From NCBI GenBank assembly GCA_035222895.1, contig JAVYIG010007502.1:1-64000 (forward strand): a DNA stretch of 64,000 nt. The letters are read 5' to 3'. Shown here piece after piece: positions 1 through 13,710 of this stretch (the stretch's first letter is position 1; each line of letters starts with the position of its first letter). Made by a program: the position numbers and the translations under genes. The notes under the pieces are model-generated. The model was not told where the DNA came from, did no database searches, and saw only the letters and a list, made by a program, of their open reading frames with translations. The stretch comes from Strongylocentrotus droebachiensis. Taxonomy: Eukaryota; Echinodermata; Echinoidea; Camarodonta; Strongylocentrotidae.

Positions 1-588
1 TAAGTGGTTTCATTATATTCTGCTCAAGCTCTTTTACCTCTTCGCGAAATCGGTTTATCTCTTTCATTTTCATTGATTGCGCAATGTTGAAAACGATTAA
101 ATCGCAATGAAAGAGTCATTTGAAGTATTTTTTTAGTTTTTCATCACATTTGCAAATATCTTTCTTAAAAAGCATGCTATGGTCTTCTAAGTGGTTTCAT
201 TATGTTCTGTTCAAGCTCTTTTACCTCTTCGCGACATCGGTTTATCTCTTTCATCTTTATTGATTGCGCAATGTTGAAAACGATTAAATCGCAATGAAAG
301 AGTCATTTGAAGTATTTTTTTAGTTTTTCATCACATTTGCAAATATCTTTCTTAAAAAGCATGCTATGGTCTTCTAAGTGGTTTCATTATATTCTGCTCA
401 AGCTCTTTTACCTCTTCGCGACATCGGTTTATCTCTTTCATCTTCATTGATTGCGCAATGTTGAAAACGATTAAATCGGTATCCTAAGTGGTATCATTAT
501 GTTGCGCTTGAGCATCTCTACCTGTTCGCGTCATCGGTTTATGTTTTACATCTTTATTTATTGCGTAATGTAGAAAAACGATTAAATC
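1..588 (+). repeat. Left-edge units: A5 remnant, two 21-bp-deleted A units, B4'
   Basis: Unit starts: A5 3' part 1-103, deleted A units 104 and 291 (187 bp each), B4' 478-588. The same succession recurs at 19437-20129 and 26829-27521, so this is an internal part of the array, not its edge. Confidence 0.92.
104..477 (+). repeat. Pair of 21-bp-deleted A units, copy 1
   Basis: Both units are 187 bp. The first 21 bases of the normal A unit, from 'gcgtatatac' through the left half of the first ATTGCGCAAT palindrome, are missing, so 'aaatc' runs straight into 'gcaatgaaag'. The first unit has an A9 5' part and an A2-like 3' part ('gttctgttcaagc', 'ctttattg'); the second is A9-like throughout. The deletion is flanked by GC on both sides, compatible with slippage or short-homology joining. 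Confidence 0.93.
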
Positions 589-2611
589 GCGTATATACTG
601 TCATATTGCGCAATGAAAGAGTCATTTGAAGCATTTTTTTAGTTTTTCATCAAATTTGCAAATATTTTTTTTTTTTTTTAAAAACATGCTATGGTCTTCT
701 AAGTGGTTTCATTATGTTCTGCTCAAGCTCTTTTACCTGTTGGCGACATCGGTTTATCTCTTTCATCTTCATTGATTGCGCAGTGTTGAAAACGATTAAA
801 TCGCGTATATACTGTCATATTGCGCAATGAAAGAGTCATTTGAAGCATTTTTTTTAGTTTTTCATCAAATTTGCAAATATTTTTTTTTTTTTAAAAACAT
901 GCTATGGTCTTCTAAGTGGTTTCATTATGTTCTGTTCAAGCTCTTTTACCTCTTCGCGACATCGGTTTATCTCTTTCATCTTTATTGATTGCGCAATGTT
1001 GAAAACGATTAAATCGCGTATATACTGTCATATTGCGCAATGAAAGAGTCATTTGAAGTATTTTTTTAGTTTTTCATCACATTTGCAAATATCTTTCTTA
1101 AAAAGCATGCTATGGTCTTCTAAGTGGTTTCATTATATTCTGCTCAAGCTCTTTTACCTCTTCGCGACATCGGTTTATCTCTTTCATCTTCATTGATTGC
1201 GCAATGTTGAAAACGATTAAATCGGTATCCTAAGTGGTATCATTATGTTGCGCTTGAGCATCTCTACCTGTTCGCGTCATCGGTTTATGTTTTACATCTT
1301 TATTTATTGCGTAATGTAGAAAAACGATTAAATCGCGTATATACTGTCATATTGCGCAATGAAAGAGTCATTTGAAGCATTTTTTTTAGTTTTTCATCAA
1401 ATTTGCAAATATTTTTTTTTTTTTTAAAACATGCTATGGTCTTCTAAGTGGTTTCATTATGTTCTGTTCAAGCTCTTTTACCTCTTCGCGACATCGGTTT
1501 ATCTCTTTCATCTTTATTGATTGCGCAATGTTGAAAACGATTAAATCGCGTATATACTGTCATATTGCGCAATGAAAGAGTCATTTGAAGCATTTTTTTT
1601 AGTTTTTCATCACATTTGCAAATATCTTTCTTAAAAAGCATGCTATGGTCTTCTAAGTGGTTTCATTTTATTTTGCTTAAACTCTTTTACCTCTTCGCGA
1701 CATCGGTTTATCTCATTCATCTTCATTGATTGCGCAATGTTGAAAACGATTAAATCGGTATCCTAAGTGGTTTCATTATGTTGCGCTTGAGCATCTCTAC
1801 CTGTTCGCGTCATCGGTTTATGTTTTTTCATCTTTATTTATTGCGTAATGTAGAAAAACGATTAAATCGCGTATATACTGTCATATTGCGCAATGAAAGA
1901 GTCATTTGAAGCATTTTTTTAGTTTTTCATCAAATTTGCAAATATCTTCTTCTTTTTTTAAAAAAACATGCTATGGTCTTCTAAGTGGTTTCATTATGTT
2001 CTGCTCAAGCTCTTTTACCTCTTCGCGACATCGGTTTATCTCTTTCATCTTTATTGATTGCGCAATGTTGAAAACGATTAAATCGCGTATATACTGTCAT
2101 ATTGCGCAATGAAAGAGTCATTTGAAGCATTTTTTTAGTTTTTCATCACATTTGCAAATATCTTTCTTAAAAAGCATGCTATGGTCTTCTAAGTGGTTTC
2201 ATTATATTCTGCTCAAGCTCTTTTACCTCTTCGCGACATCGGTTTATCTCTTTCATCTTCATTGATTGCGCAATGTTGAAAACGATTAAATCGGTATCCT
2301 AAGTGGTATCATTATGTTGCGCTTGAGCATCTCTACCTGTTCGCGTCATCGGTTTATGTTTTACATCTTTATTTATTGCGTAATGTATAAAAACGATTAA
2401 ATCGCGTATATACTGTCATATTGCGCAATGAAAGGGTCATTTGAAGCATTTTTTTAGTTTTTCATCAAATTTGCAAATATCTTTCTTAAAAAGCATGCTA
2501 TGGTCTTCTAAGTGGTTTCATTATGTTCTGCTCAAGCTCTTCTACCTGTTCGCTACATCGGTTTATCTCTTTCATCTTTATTGATTGCCCAATGTTGAAA
2601 ACGATTAAATC
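589..2611 (+). repeat. HOR block, A3v lineage, copy 1 (2023 bp)
   Basis: Unit starts: A1 589, A2 803, A9 1016, B4' 1224, A2 1335, A3v 1548, B1 1757, A4v 1869, A10n 2085, B4 2293, A11 2404. This 11-unit form lacks A5-A8. The A11 unit carries a private G-to-T change giving 'ttcgctacatc' (2554). Confidence 0.9.
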
Positions 2612-4099
2612 GCGTATATACTGTCATATTGCGCAATGAAAGAGTCATTTGAAGCATTTTTTTAGTTTTTCATCAAATTTGCAAATATTTTTTTTTTTTT
2701 AAAAAAACATGCTATGGTCTTCTAAGTGGTTTCATTATGTTCTGCTCAAGCTCTTTTACCTGTTGGCGACATCGGTTTATCTCTTTCATCTTCATTGATT
2801 GCGCAGTGTTGAAAACGATTAAATCGCGTATATACTGTCATATTGCGCAATGAAAGAGTCATTTGAAGCATTTTTTTAGTTTTTCATCAAATTTGCAAAT
2901 ATTTTTTTTTTTTTTTTAAACATGCTATGGTCTTCTAAGTGGTTTCATTATGTTCTGTTCAAGCTCTTTTACCTCTTCGCGACATCGGTTTATCTCTTTC
3001 ATCTTTATTGATTGCGCAATGTTGAAAACGATTAAATCGCGTATATACTGTCATATTGCGCAATGAAAGAGTCATTTGAAGCATTTTTTTTAGTTTTTCA
3101 TCACATTTGCAAATATCTTTCTTAAAAAGCATGCTATGGTCTTCTAAGTGGTTTCATTATATTTTGCTTAAACTCTTTTACCTCTTCGCGACATCGGTTT
3201 ATCTCATTCATCTTCATTGATTGCGCAATGTTGAAAACGATTAAATCGGTATCCTAAGTGGTTTCATTATGTTGCGCTTGAGCATCTCTACCTGTTCGCG
3301 TCATCGGTTTATGTTTTTTCATCTTTATTTATTGCGTAATGTAGAAAAACGATTAAATCGCGTATATACTGTCATATTGCGCAATGAAAGAGTCATTTGA
3401 AGCATTTTTTTAGTTTTTCATCAAATTTGCAAATATCTTCTTCTTTTTTTTAAAACATGCTATGGTCTTCTAAGTGGTTTCATTATGTTCTGCTCAAGCT
3501 CTTTTACCTCTTCGCGACATCGGTTTATCTCTTTCATCTTTATTGATTGCGCAATGTTGAAAACGATTAAATCGCGTATATACTGTCATATTGCGCAATG
3601 AAAGAGTCATTTAAAGCATTTTTTTAGTTTTTCACCAAATTTGCAAATATCTTTCTTAAAAGCATGCTATGGTCTTCTAAGTGGTTTCATTATATTCTGC
3701 TCAAGCTCTTTTACCTCTTCGCGAAATCGGTTTATCTCTTTCATTTTCATTGATTGCGCAATGTTGAAAACGATTAAATCGGTATCCTAAGTGGTATCAT
3801 TATGTTGCGCTTGAGCATCTCTACCTGTTCGCGTCATCGGTTTATGTTTTTCATCTTTATTTTTTGCGTAATGTAGAAAAACGATTAAATCGCGTATATA
3901 CTGTCATATTGCGCAATGAAAGAGTCATTTGAAGTATTTTTTTAGTTTTTCATCACATTTGCAAATATCTTTCTTAAAAAGCATGCTATGGTCTTCTAAG
4001 TGGTTTCATTATGTTCTGCTCAAGCTCTTCTACCTGTTCGCGACATCGGTTTATCTCTTTCATCTTTATTGATTGCCCAATGTTGAAAACGATTAAATC
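2612..4099 (+). repeat. HOR block, short form (1488 bp)
   Basis: Unit starts: A1 2612, A2 2826, A3 3039, B1 3248, A4 3360, A5 3574, B2 3781, A9/A11 mosaic 3892. The mosaic has the A9 5' part ('gaagtat', 'cacattt') and the A11 3' part ('ttctacctg', 'gcccaatg'). It replaces everything from A6 to A11. The A5 unit is one A short in 'cttaaaagc'. Confidence 0.9.
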
Positions 4100-7000
4100 G
4101 CGTATATACTGTCATATTGCGCAATGAAAGAGTCATTTGAAGCATTTTTTTAGTTTTTCATCAAATTTGCAAATATTTTTTTTTTAAAAAAAAACATGCT
4201 ATGGTCTTCTAAGTGGTTTCATTATGTTCTGCTCAAGCTCTTTTACCTGTTGGCGACATCGGTTTATCTCTTTCATCTTCATTGATTGCGCAGTGTTGAA
4301 AACGATTAAATCGCGTATATACTGTCATATTGCGCAATGAAAGAGTCATTTGAAGCATTTTTTTAGTTTTTCATCAAATTTGCAAATATTTTTTTTTTTT
4401 TTTTAAACATGCTATGGTCTTCTAAGTGGTTTCATTATGTTCTGTTCAAGCTCTTTTACCTCTTCGCGACATCGGTTTATCTCTTTCATCTTTATTGATT
4501 GCGCAATGTTGAAAACGATTAAATCGCGTATATACTGTCATATTGCGCAATGAAAGAGTCATTTGAAGCATTTTTTTTAGTTTTTCATCACATTTGCAAA
4601 TATCTTTCTTAAAAAGCATGCTATGGTCTTCTAAGTGGTTTCATTATATTTTGCTTAAACTCTTTTACCTCTTCGCGACATCGGTTTATCTCATTCATCT
4701 TCATTGATTGCGCAATGTTGAAAACGATTAAATCGGTATCCTAAGTGGTTTCATTATGTTGCGCTTGAGCATCTCTACCTGTTCGCGTCATCGGTTTATG
4801 TTTTTTCATCTTTATTTATTGCGTAATGTAGAAAAACGATTAAATCGCGTATATACTGTCATATTGCGCAATGAAAGAGTCATTTGAAGCATTTTTTTAG
4901 TTTTTCATCAAATTTGCAAATATCTTCTTCTTTTTTTTTAAAACATGCTATGGTCTTCTAAGTGGTTTCATTATGTTCTGCTCAAGCTCTTTTACCTCTT
5001 CGCGACATCGGTTTATCTCTTTCATCTTTATTGATTGCGCAATGTTGAAAACGATTAAATCGCGTATATACTGTCATATTGCGCAATGAAAGAGTCATTT
5101 AAAGCATTTTTTTAGTTTTTCACCAAATTTGCAAATATCTTTCTTAAAAAGCATGCTATGGTCTTCTAAGTGGTTTCATTATATTCTGCTCAAGCTCTTT
5201 TACCTCTTCGCGAAATCGGTTTATCTCTTTCATTTTCATTGATTGCGCAATGTTGAAAACGATTAAATCGGTATCCTAAGTGGTATCATTATGTTGCGCT
5301 TGAGCATCTCTACCTGTTCGCGTCATCGGTTTATGTTTTTCATCTTTATTTTTTGCGTAATGTAGAAAAACGATTAAATCGCGTATATACTGTCATATTG
5401 CGCAATGAAAGAGTCATTTGAAGCATTTTTTAAGTTTTTCATCACATTTGCAAATATCTTTCTTAAAAAGCATGCTATTGTCTTTCAAGTGGTTTCATTA
5501 TATTCTGCTCAAGCTCTTTTACCTGTTCGCGACATCGGTTTATCTCTTTCATCTTTATTGATTGCGCAATGTTGAAAACGATTAAATCGCGTATATACTG
5601 TCATATTGCGCAATGAAAGAGTCATTTGAAGCATTTTTTTTAGTTTTTCATCACATTTGCAAATATCTTTCTTAAAAAGCATGCTATGGTCTTCTAAGTG
5701 GTTTCATTATATTCTGCTCAAACTCTTTTACCTCTTCGCGACATCGGTTTATCTCATTCATCTTCATTGTTAGCGCAATGTTGAAAACGATTAAATCGGT
5801 ATCCTAAGTGGTATCATTATGTTGCGCTTGAGCATCTCTACCTGTTCGCGTCATCGGTTTATGTTTTTCATCTTTATTTATTGCGTAATGTAGAAAAACG
5901 ATTAAATCGCGTGTATACTGTCATATTGCGCAATGAAAGAGTCATTTGAAGCATTTTTTTAGTTTTTCATCAAATTTGCAAATATCTTTCTTAAAAAGCA
6001 TGCTATGGTCTTCTAAGTGGTTTCATTATGTTCTGCTCAAGCTCTTCTACCTGTTCGCGACATCGGTTTATCTCTTTCATCTTTATTGATTGCGCAATGT
6101 TGAAAACGATTAAATCGCGTATATACTGTCATATTGCGCAATGAAAGAGTCATTTGAAGTATTTTTTTAGTTTTTCATCACATTTGCAAATATCTTTCTT
6201 AAAAAGCATGCTATGGTCTTCTAAGTGGTTTCATTATATTCTGCTCAAGCTCTTTTACCTCTTCGCGACATCGGTTTATCTCTTTCATCTTCATTGATTG
6301 CGCAATGTTGAAAACGATTAAATCGCGTATATACTGTTATATTGCGCAATGAAAGAGTCATTTGAAGCATTTTTTTAGTTTTTCATCACATTTGCAAATA
6401 TCTTTCTTAAAAAGCATGCTATGGTCTTCTAAGTGGTTTCATTATATTCTGCTCAAGCTCTTTTACCTCTTCGCGACATCGGTTTATCTCTTTCATCTTC
6501 ATTGATTGCGCAATGTTGAAAACGATTAAATCGGTATCCTAAGTGGTATCATTATGTTGCGCTTGAGCATCTCTACCTGTTCGCGTCATCGGTTTATGTT
6601 TTACATCTTTATTTATTGCGTAATGTATAAAAACGATTAAATCGCGTATATACTGTCATATTGCGCAATGAAAGGGTCATTTGAAGCATTTTTTTAGTTT
6701 TTCATCAAATTTGCAAATATCTTTCTTAAAAAGCATGCTATGGTCTTCTAAGTGGTTTCATTATGTTCTGCTCAAGCTCTTCTACCTGTTCGCGACATCG
6801 GTTTATCTCTTTCATCTTTATTGATTGCGCAATGTTGAAAACGATTAAATCGCGTATATACTGTCATATTGCGCAATGAAAGAGTCATTTGAAGTATTTT
6901 TTTAGTTTTTCATCACATTTGCAAATATCTTTCTTAAAAAGCATGCTATGGTCTTCTAAGTGGTTTCATTATATTCTGCTCAAGCTCTTTTACCTCTTCG

Positions 7001-7267
7001 CGACATCGGTTTATCTCTTTCATCTTCATTGATTGCGCAATGTTGAAAACGATTAAATCGCGTATATACTGTCATATTGCGCAATGAAAGAGTCATTTGA
7101 AGCATTTTTTTAGTTTTTCATCACATTTGCAAATATCTTTCTTAAAAAGCATGCTATGGTCTTCTAAGTGGTTTCATTATGTTCTGCTCAAGCTCTTCTA
7201 CCTGTTCGCGACATCGGTTTATCTCTTTCATCTTTATTGATTGCCCAATGTTGAAAACGATTAAATC
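4100..7267 (+). repeat. HOR block, extended by two units (3168 bp)
   Basis: Unit starts: A1 4100, A2 4313, A3 4526, B1 4735, A4 4847, A5 5062, B2 5270, A6 5381, A7 5589, B3 5798, A8 5909, A9 6117, A10 6325, B4 6533, A11-like with gcgcaatg 6644, A9 6852, A10/A11 mosaic 7060. The last three units replace a single A11. The A6 unit has 'gtctttcaag' instead of 'gtcttccaag'. Confidence 0.9.
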
Positions 7268-10017
7268 GCGTATATACTGTCATATTGCGCAATGAAAGAG
7301 TCATTTGAAGCATTTTTTTAGTTTTTCATCAAATTTGCAAATATTTTTTTTTTTTTTAAAAACATGCTATGGTCTTCTAAGTGGTTTCATTATGTTCTGC
7401 TCAAGCTCTTTTACCTGTTGGCGACATCGGTTTATCTCTTTCATCTTCATTGATTGCGCAGTGTTGAAAACGATTAAATCGCGTATATACTGTCATATTG
7501 CGCAATGAAAGAGTCATTTGAAGCATTTTTTTAGTTTTTCATCAAATTTGCAAATATTTTTTTTTTTTTTTAAACATGCTATGGTCTTCTAAGTGGTTTC
7601 ATTATGTTCTGTTCAAGCTCTTTTACCTCTTCGCGACATCGGTTTATCTCTTTCATCTTTATTGATTGCGCAATGTTGAAAACGATTAAATCGCGTATAT
7701 ACTGTCATATTGCGCAATGAAAGAGTCATTTGAAGCATTTTTTTTAGTTTTTCATCACATTTGCAAATATCTTTCTTAAAAAGCATGCTATGGTCTTCTA
7801 AGTGGTTTCATTATATTTTGCTTAAACTCTTTTACCTCTTCGCGACATCGGTTTATCTCATTCATCTTCATTGATTGCGCAATGTTGAAAACGATTAAAT
7901 CGGTATCCTAAGTGGTTTCATTATGTTGCGCTTGAGCATCTCTACCTGTTCGCGTCATCGGTTTATGTTTTTTCATCTTTATTTATTGCGTAATGTAGAA
8001 AAACGATTAAATCGCGTATATACTGTCATATTGCGCAATGAAAGAGTCATTTGAAGCATTTTTTTAGTTTTTCATCAAATTTGCAAATATCTTCTTCTTT
8101 TTTTAAAAACATGCTATGGTCTTCTAAGTGGTTTCATTATGTTCTGCTCAAGCTCTTTTACCTCTTCGCGACATCGGTTTATCTCTTTCATCTTTATTGA
8201 TTGCGCAATGTTGAAAACGATTAAATCGCGTATATACTGTCATATTGCGCAATGAAAGAGTCATTTAAAGCATTTTTTTAGTTTTTCACCAAATTTGCAA
8301 ATATCTTTCTTAAAAAGCATGCTATGGTCTTCTAAGTGGTTTCATTATATTCTGCTCAAGCTCTTTTACCTCTTCGCGAAATCGGTTTATCTCTTTCATT
8401 TTCATTGATTGCGCAATGTTGAAAACGATTAAATCGGTATCCTAAGTGGTATCATTATGTTGCGCTTGAGCATCTCTACCTGTTCGCGTCATCGGTTTAT
8501 GTTTTTCATCTTTATTTTTTGCGTAATGTAGAAAAACGATTAAATCGCGTATATACTGTCATATTGCGCAATGAAAGAGTCATTTGAAGCATTTTTTAAG
8601 TTTTTCATCACATTTGCAAATATCTTTCTTAAAAAGCATGCTATTGTCTTCCAAGTGGTTTCATTATATTCTGCTCAAGCTCTTTTACCTGTTCGCGACA
8701 TCGGTTTATCTCTTTCATCTTTATTGATTGCGCAATGTTGAAAACGATTAAATCGCGTATATACTGTCATATTGCGCAATGAAAGAGTCATTTGAAGCAT
8801 TTTTTTTAGTTTTTCATCACATTTGCAAATATCTTTCTTAAAAAGCATGCTATGGTCTTCTAAGTGGTTTCATTATATTCTGCTCAAACTCTTTTACCTC
8901 TTCGCGACATCGGTTTATCTCATTCATCTTCATTGTTAGCGCAATGTTGAAAACGATTAAATCGGTATCCTAAGTGGTATCATTATGTTGCGCTTGAGCA
9001 TCTCTACCTGTTCGCGTCATCGGTTTATGTTTTTCATCTTTATTTATTGCGTAATGTAGAAAAACGATTAAATCGCGTGTATACTGTCATATTGCGCAAT
9101 GAAAGAGTCATTTGAAGCATTTTTTTAGTTTTTCATCAAATTTGCAAATATCTTTCTTAAAAAGCATGCTATGGTCTTCTAAGTGGTTTCATTATGTTCT
9201 GCTCAAGCTCTTCTACCTGTTCGCGACATCGGTTTATCTCTTTCATCTTTATTGATTGCGCAATGTTGAAAACGATTAAATCGCGTATATACTGTCATAT
9301 TGCGCAATGAAAGAGTCATTTGAAGTATTTTTTTAGTTTTTCATCACATTTGCAAATATCTTTCTTAAAAAGCATGCTATGGTCTTCTAAGTGGTTTCAT
9401 TATATTCTGCTCAAGCTCTTTTACCTCTTCGCGACATCGGTTTATCTCTTTCATCTTCATTGATTGCGCAATGTTGAAAACGATTAAATCGCGTATATAC
9501 TGTTATATTGCGCAATGAAAGAGTCATTTGAAGCATTTTTTTAGTTTTTCATCACATTTGCAAATATCTTTCTTAAAAAGCATGCTATGGTCTTCTAAGT
9601 GGTTTCATTATATTCTGCTCAAGCTCTTTTACCTCTTCGCGACATCGGTTTATCTCTTTCATCTTCATTGATTGCGCAATGTTGAAAACGATTAAATCGG
9701 TATCCTAAGTGGTATCATTATGTTGCGCTTGAGCATCTCTACCTGTTCGCGTCATCGGTTTATGTTTTACATCTTTATTTATTGCGTAATGTATAAAAAC
9801 GATTAAATCTCGTATATACTGTCATATTGCGCAATGAAAGGGTCATTTGAAGCATTTTTTTAGTTTTTCATCAAATTTGCAAATATCTTTCTTAAAAAGC
9901 ATGCTATGGTCTTCTAAGTGGTTTCATTATGTTCTGCTCAAGCTCTTCTACCTGTTCGCGACATCGGTTTATCTCTTTCATCTTTATTGATTGCCCAATG
10001 TTGAAAACGATTAAATC
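7268..10017 (+). repeat. HOR block, canonical 15-unit form (2750 bp)
   Basis: Unit starts: A1 7268, A2 7481, A3 7693, B1 7902, A4 8014, A5 8228, B2 8436, A6 8547, A7 8755, B3 8964, A8 9075, A9 9283, A10 9491, B4 9699, A11 9810. The B4/A11 junction reads 'aaatctcg', shared with the junction at 16253. Confidence 0.92.
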
Positions 10018-10233
10018 GCGTATATACTGTCATATTGCGCAATGAAAGAGTCATTTGAAGCATTTTTTTTAGTTTTTCATCAAATTTGCAAATATTTTTT
10101 TTTTTTAAAAAAACATGCTATGGTCTTCTAAGTGGTTTCATTATGTTCTGCTCAAGCTCTTTTACCTGTTGGCGACATCGGTTTATGTTTTTTCATCTTT
10201 ATTTATTGCGTAATGTAGAAAAACGATTAAATC
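10018..10233 (+). repeat. A1/B1 hybrid monomer, copy 1 (216 bp)
   Basis: The unit is A1 up to 'gttggcgacatcggtttat' and B1 from 'gttttttcatc' to the end, including 'tgcgtaatgtagaaaaacg'. The switch lies in a stretch common to A and B. It is followed by A3, not by A4 as expected after B1 sequence, so a second exchange took place after the hybrid formed. T/A tract T12A7. Confidence 0.92.
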
Positions 10234-11616
10234 GCGTATATACTGTCATATTGCGCAATGAAAGAGTCATTTGAAGCATTTTTTTTAGTTTTTCATCACA
10301 TTTGCAAATATCTTTCTTAAAAAGCATGCTATGGTCTTCTAAGTGGTTTCATTATATTTTGCTTAAACTCTTTTACCTCTTCGCGACATCGGTTTATCTC
10401 ATTCATCTTCATTGATTGCGCAATGTTGAAAACGATTAAATCGGTATCCTAAGTGGTTTCATTATGTTGCGCTTGAGCATCTCTACCTGTTCGCGTCATC
10501 GGTTTATGTTTTTTCATCTTTATTTATTGCGTAATGTAGAAAAACGATTAAATCGCGTATATACTGTCATATTGCGCAATGAAAGAGTCATTTGAAGCAT
10601 TTTTTTAGTTTTTCATCAAATTTGCAAATATCTTCTTCTTTTTTTTTAAAACATGCTATGGTCTTCTAAGTGGTTTCATTATGTTCTGCTCAAGCTCTTT
10701 TACCTCTTCGCGACATCGGTTTATCTCTTTCATCTTTATTGATTGCGCAATGTTGAAAACGATTAAATCGCGTATATACTGTCATATTGCGCAATGAAAG
10801 AGTCATTTAAAGCATTTTTTTAGTTTTTCACCAAATTTGCAAATATCTTTCTTAAAAAGCATGCTATGGTCTTCTAAGTGGTTTCATTATATTCTGCTCA
10901 AGCTCTTTTACCTCTTCGCGAAATCGGTTTATCTCTTTCATTTTCATTGATTGCGCAATGTTGAAAACGATTAAATCGGTATCCTAAGTGGTATCATTAT
11001 GTTGCGCTTGAGCATCTCTACCTGTTCGCGTCATCGGTTTATGTTTTTCATCTTTATTTTTTGCGTAATGTAGAAAAACGATTAAATCGCGTATATACTG
11101 TCATATTGCGCAATGAAAGAGTCATTTGAAGCATTTTTTAAGTTTTTCATCACATTTGCAAATATCTTTCTTAAAAAGCATGCTATTGTCTTCCAAGTGG
11201 TTTCATTATATTCTGCTCAAGCTCTTTTACCTGTTCGCGACATCGGTTTATCTCTTTCATCTTTATTGATTGCGCAATGTTGAAAACGATTAAATCGCGT
11301 ATATACTGTCATATTGCGCAATGAAAGAGTCATTTGAAGCATTTTTTTTAGTTTTTCATCACATTTGCAAATATCTTTCTTAAAAAGCATGCTATGGTCT
11401 TCTAAGTGGTTTCATTATATTCTGCTCAAACTCTTTTACCTCTTCGCGACATCGGTTTATCTCATTCATCTTCATTGTTAGCGCAATGTTGAAAACGATT
11501 AAATCGGTATCCTAAGTGGTATCATTATGTTGCGCTTGAGCATCTCTACCTGTTCGCGTCATCGGTTTATGTTTTTCATCTTTATTTATTGCGTAATGTA
11601 GAAAAACGATTAAATC

Positions 11617-13086
11617 GCGTGTATACTGTCATATTGCGCAATGAAAGAGTCATTTGAAGCATTTTTTTAGTTTTTCATCAAATTTGCAAATATCTTTCTT
11701 AAAAAGCATGCTATGGTCTTCTAAGTGGTTTCATTATGTTCTGCTCAAGCTCTTCTACCTGTTCGCGACATCGGTTTATCTCTTTCATCTTTATTGATTG
11801 CGCAATGTTGAAAACGATTAAATCGCGTATATACTGTCATATTGCGCAATGAAAGAGTCATTTGAAGTATTTTTTTAGTTTTTCATCACATTTGCAAATA
11901 TCTTTCTTAAAAAGCATGCTATGGTCTTCTAAGTGGTTTCATTATATTCTGCTCAAGCTCTTTTACCTCTTCGCGACATCGGTTTATCTCTTTCATCTTC
12001 ATTGATTGCGCAATGTTGAAAACGATTAAATCGCGTATATACTGTTATATTGCGCAATGAAAGAGTCATTTGAAGCATTTTTTTAGTTTTTCATCACATT
12101 TGCAAATATCTTTCTTAAAAAGCATGCTATGGTCTTCTAAGTGGTTTCATTATATTCTGCTCAAGCTCTTTTACCTCTTCGCGACATCGGTTTATCTCTT
12201 TCATCTTCATTGATTGCGCAATGTTGAAAACGATTAAATCGGTATCCTAAGTGGTATCATTATGTTGCGCTTGAGCATCTCTACCTGTTCGCGTCATCGG
12301 TTTATGTTTTACATCTTTATTTATTGCGTAATGTATAAAAACGATTAAATCGCGTGTATACTGTCATATTGCGCAATGAAAGAGTCATTTGAAGCATTTT
12401 TTTAGTTTTTCATCAAATTTGCAAATATCTTTCTTAAAAAGCATGCTATGGTCTTCTAAGTGGTTTCATTATGTTCTGCTCAAGCTCTTCTACCTGTTCG
12501 CGACATCGGTTTATCTCTTTCATCTTTATTGATTGCGCAATGTTGAAAACGATTAAATCGCGTATATACTGTCATATTGCGCAATGAAAGAGTCATTTGA
12601 AGTATTTTTTTAGTTTTTCATCACATTTGCAAATATCTTTCTTAAAAAGCATGCTATGGTCTTCTAAGTGGTTTCATTATATTCTGCTCAAGCTCTTTTA
12701 CCTCTTCGCGACATCGGTTTATCTCTTTCATCTTCATTGATTGCGCAATGTTGAAAACGATTAAATCGCGTATATACTGTTATATTGCGCAATGAAAGAG
12801 TCATTTGAAGCATTTTTTTAGTTTTTCATCACATTTGCAAATATCTTTCTTAAAAAGCATGCTATGGTCTTCTAAGTGGTTTCATTATATTCTGCTCAAG
12901 CTCTTTTACCTCTTCGCGACATCGGTTTATCTCTTTCATCTTCATTGATTGCGCAATGTTGAAAACGATTAAATCGGTATCCTAAGTGGTATCATTATGT
13001 TGCGCTTGAGCATCTCTACCTGTTCGCGTCATCGGTTTATGTTTTACATCTTTATTTATTGCGTAATGTATAAAAACGATTAAATC
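11617..13086. repeat. Tandem duplication of A8-A9-A10-B4, 2 x 735 bp
   Basis: Copies 11617-12351 and 12352-13086. Every unit start is offset by exactly 735. The second copy begins with the A8-specific 'gcgtgtatac' although it follows B4, which normally precedes A11; this misplaced junction marks the duplication boundary. Confidence 0.9.
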
Positions 13087-13710
13087 GCGTATATACTGTC
13101 ATATTGCGCAATGAAAGGGTCATTTGAAGCATTTTTTTAGTTTTTCATCAAATTTGCAAATATCTTTCTTAAAAAGCATGCTATGGTCTTCTAAGTGGTT
13201 TCATTATGTTCTGCTCAAGCTCTTCTACCTGTTCGCGACATCGGTTTATCTCTTTCATCTTTATTGATTGCGCAATGTTGAAAACGATTAAATCGCGTAT
13301 ATACTGTCATATTGCGCAATGAAAGAGTCATTTGAAGTATTTTTTTAGTTTTTCATCACATTTGCAAATATCTTTCTTAAAAAGCATGCTATGGTCTTCT
13401 AAGTGGTTTCATTATATTCTGCTCAAGCTCTTTTACCTCTTCGCGACATCGGTTTATCTCTTTCATCTTCATTGATTGCGCAATGTTGAAAACGATTAAA
13501 TCGCGTATATACTGTCATATTGCGCAATGAAAGAGTCATTTGAAGCATTTTTTTAGTTTTTCATCACATTTGCAAATATCTTTCTTAAAAAGCATGCTAT
13601 GGTCTTCTAAGTGGTTTCATTATGTTCTGCTCAAGCTCTTCTACCTGTTCGCGACATCGGTTTATCTCTTTCATCTTTATTGATTGCCCAATGTTGAAAA
13701 CGATTAAATC

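Larger units (their letters stand above)
1..6643. repeat. 6.6 kb segment duplicated at 19542-26188
   Basis: All 37 successive units (A5 remnant through B4) agree in subtype order with 19542-26188; the offset grows only from 19541 to 19545 through tract-length changes. Neither copy stands at a gap in the sequence. After 6643 the left copy continues with an A11-like unit that keeps gcgcaatg and two extra units, the right one with A11 and a hybrid. Confidence 0.92.
7268..12240. repeat. 5.0 kb segment duplicated at 13711-18685
   Basis: Twenty-seven successive units, including the canonical block, the hybrid-A3 junction and the private 'aaatctcg' junction (9809, 16253), agree at an offset of 6443-6445. 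The copies diverge in unit order at the 735-bp duplication starting in the left copy. Confidence 0.92.
10018..13710 (+). repeat. HOR block starting with an A1/B1 hybrid and containing a 735-bp duplication (3693 bp)
   Basis: Unit starts: hybrid 10018, A3 10234, B1 10443, A4 10555, A5 10770, B2 10978, A6 11089, A7 11297, B3 11506, A8 11617, A9 11825, A10 12033, B4 12241, A8 12352, A9 12560, A10 12768, B4 12976, A11-like with gcgcaatg 13087, A9 13295, A10/A11 mosaic 13503. The A8-A9-A10-B4 group is present twice in tandem. Confidence 0.9.
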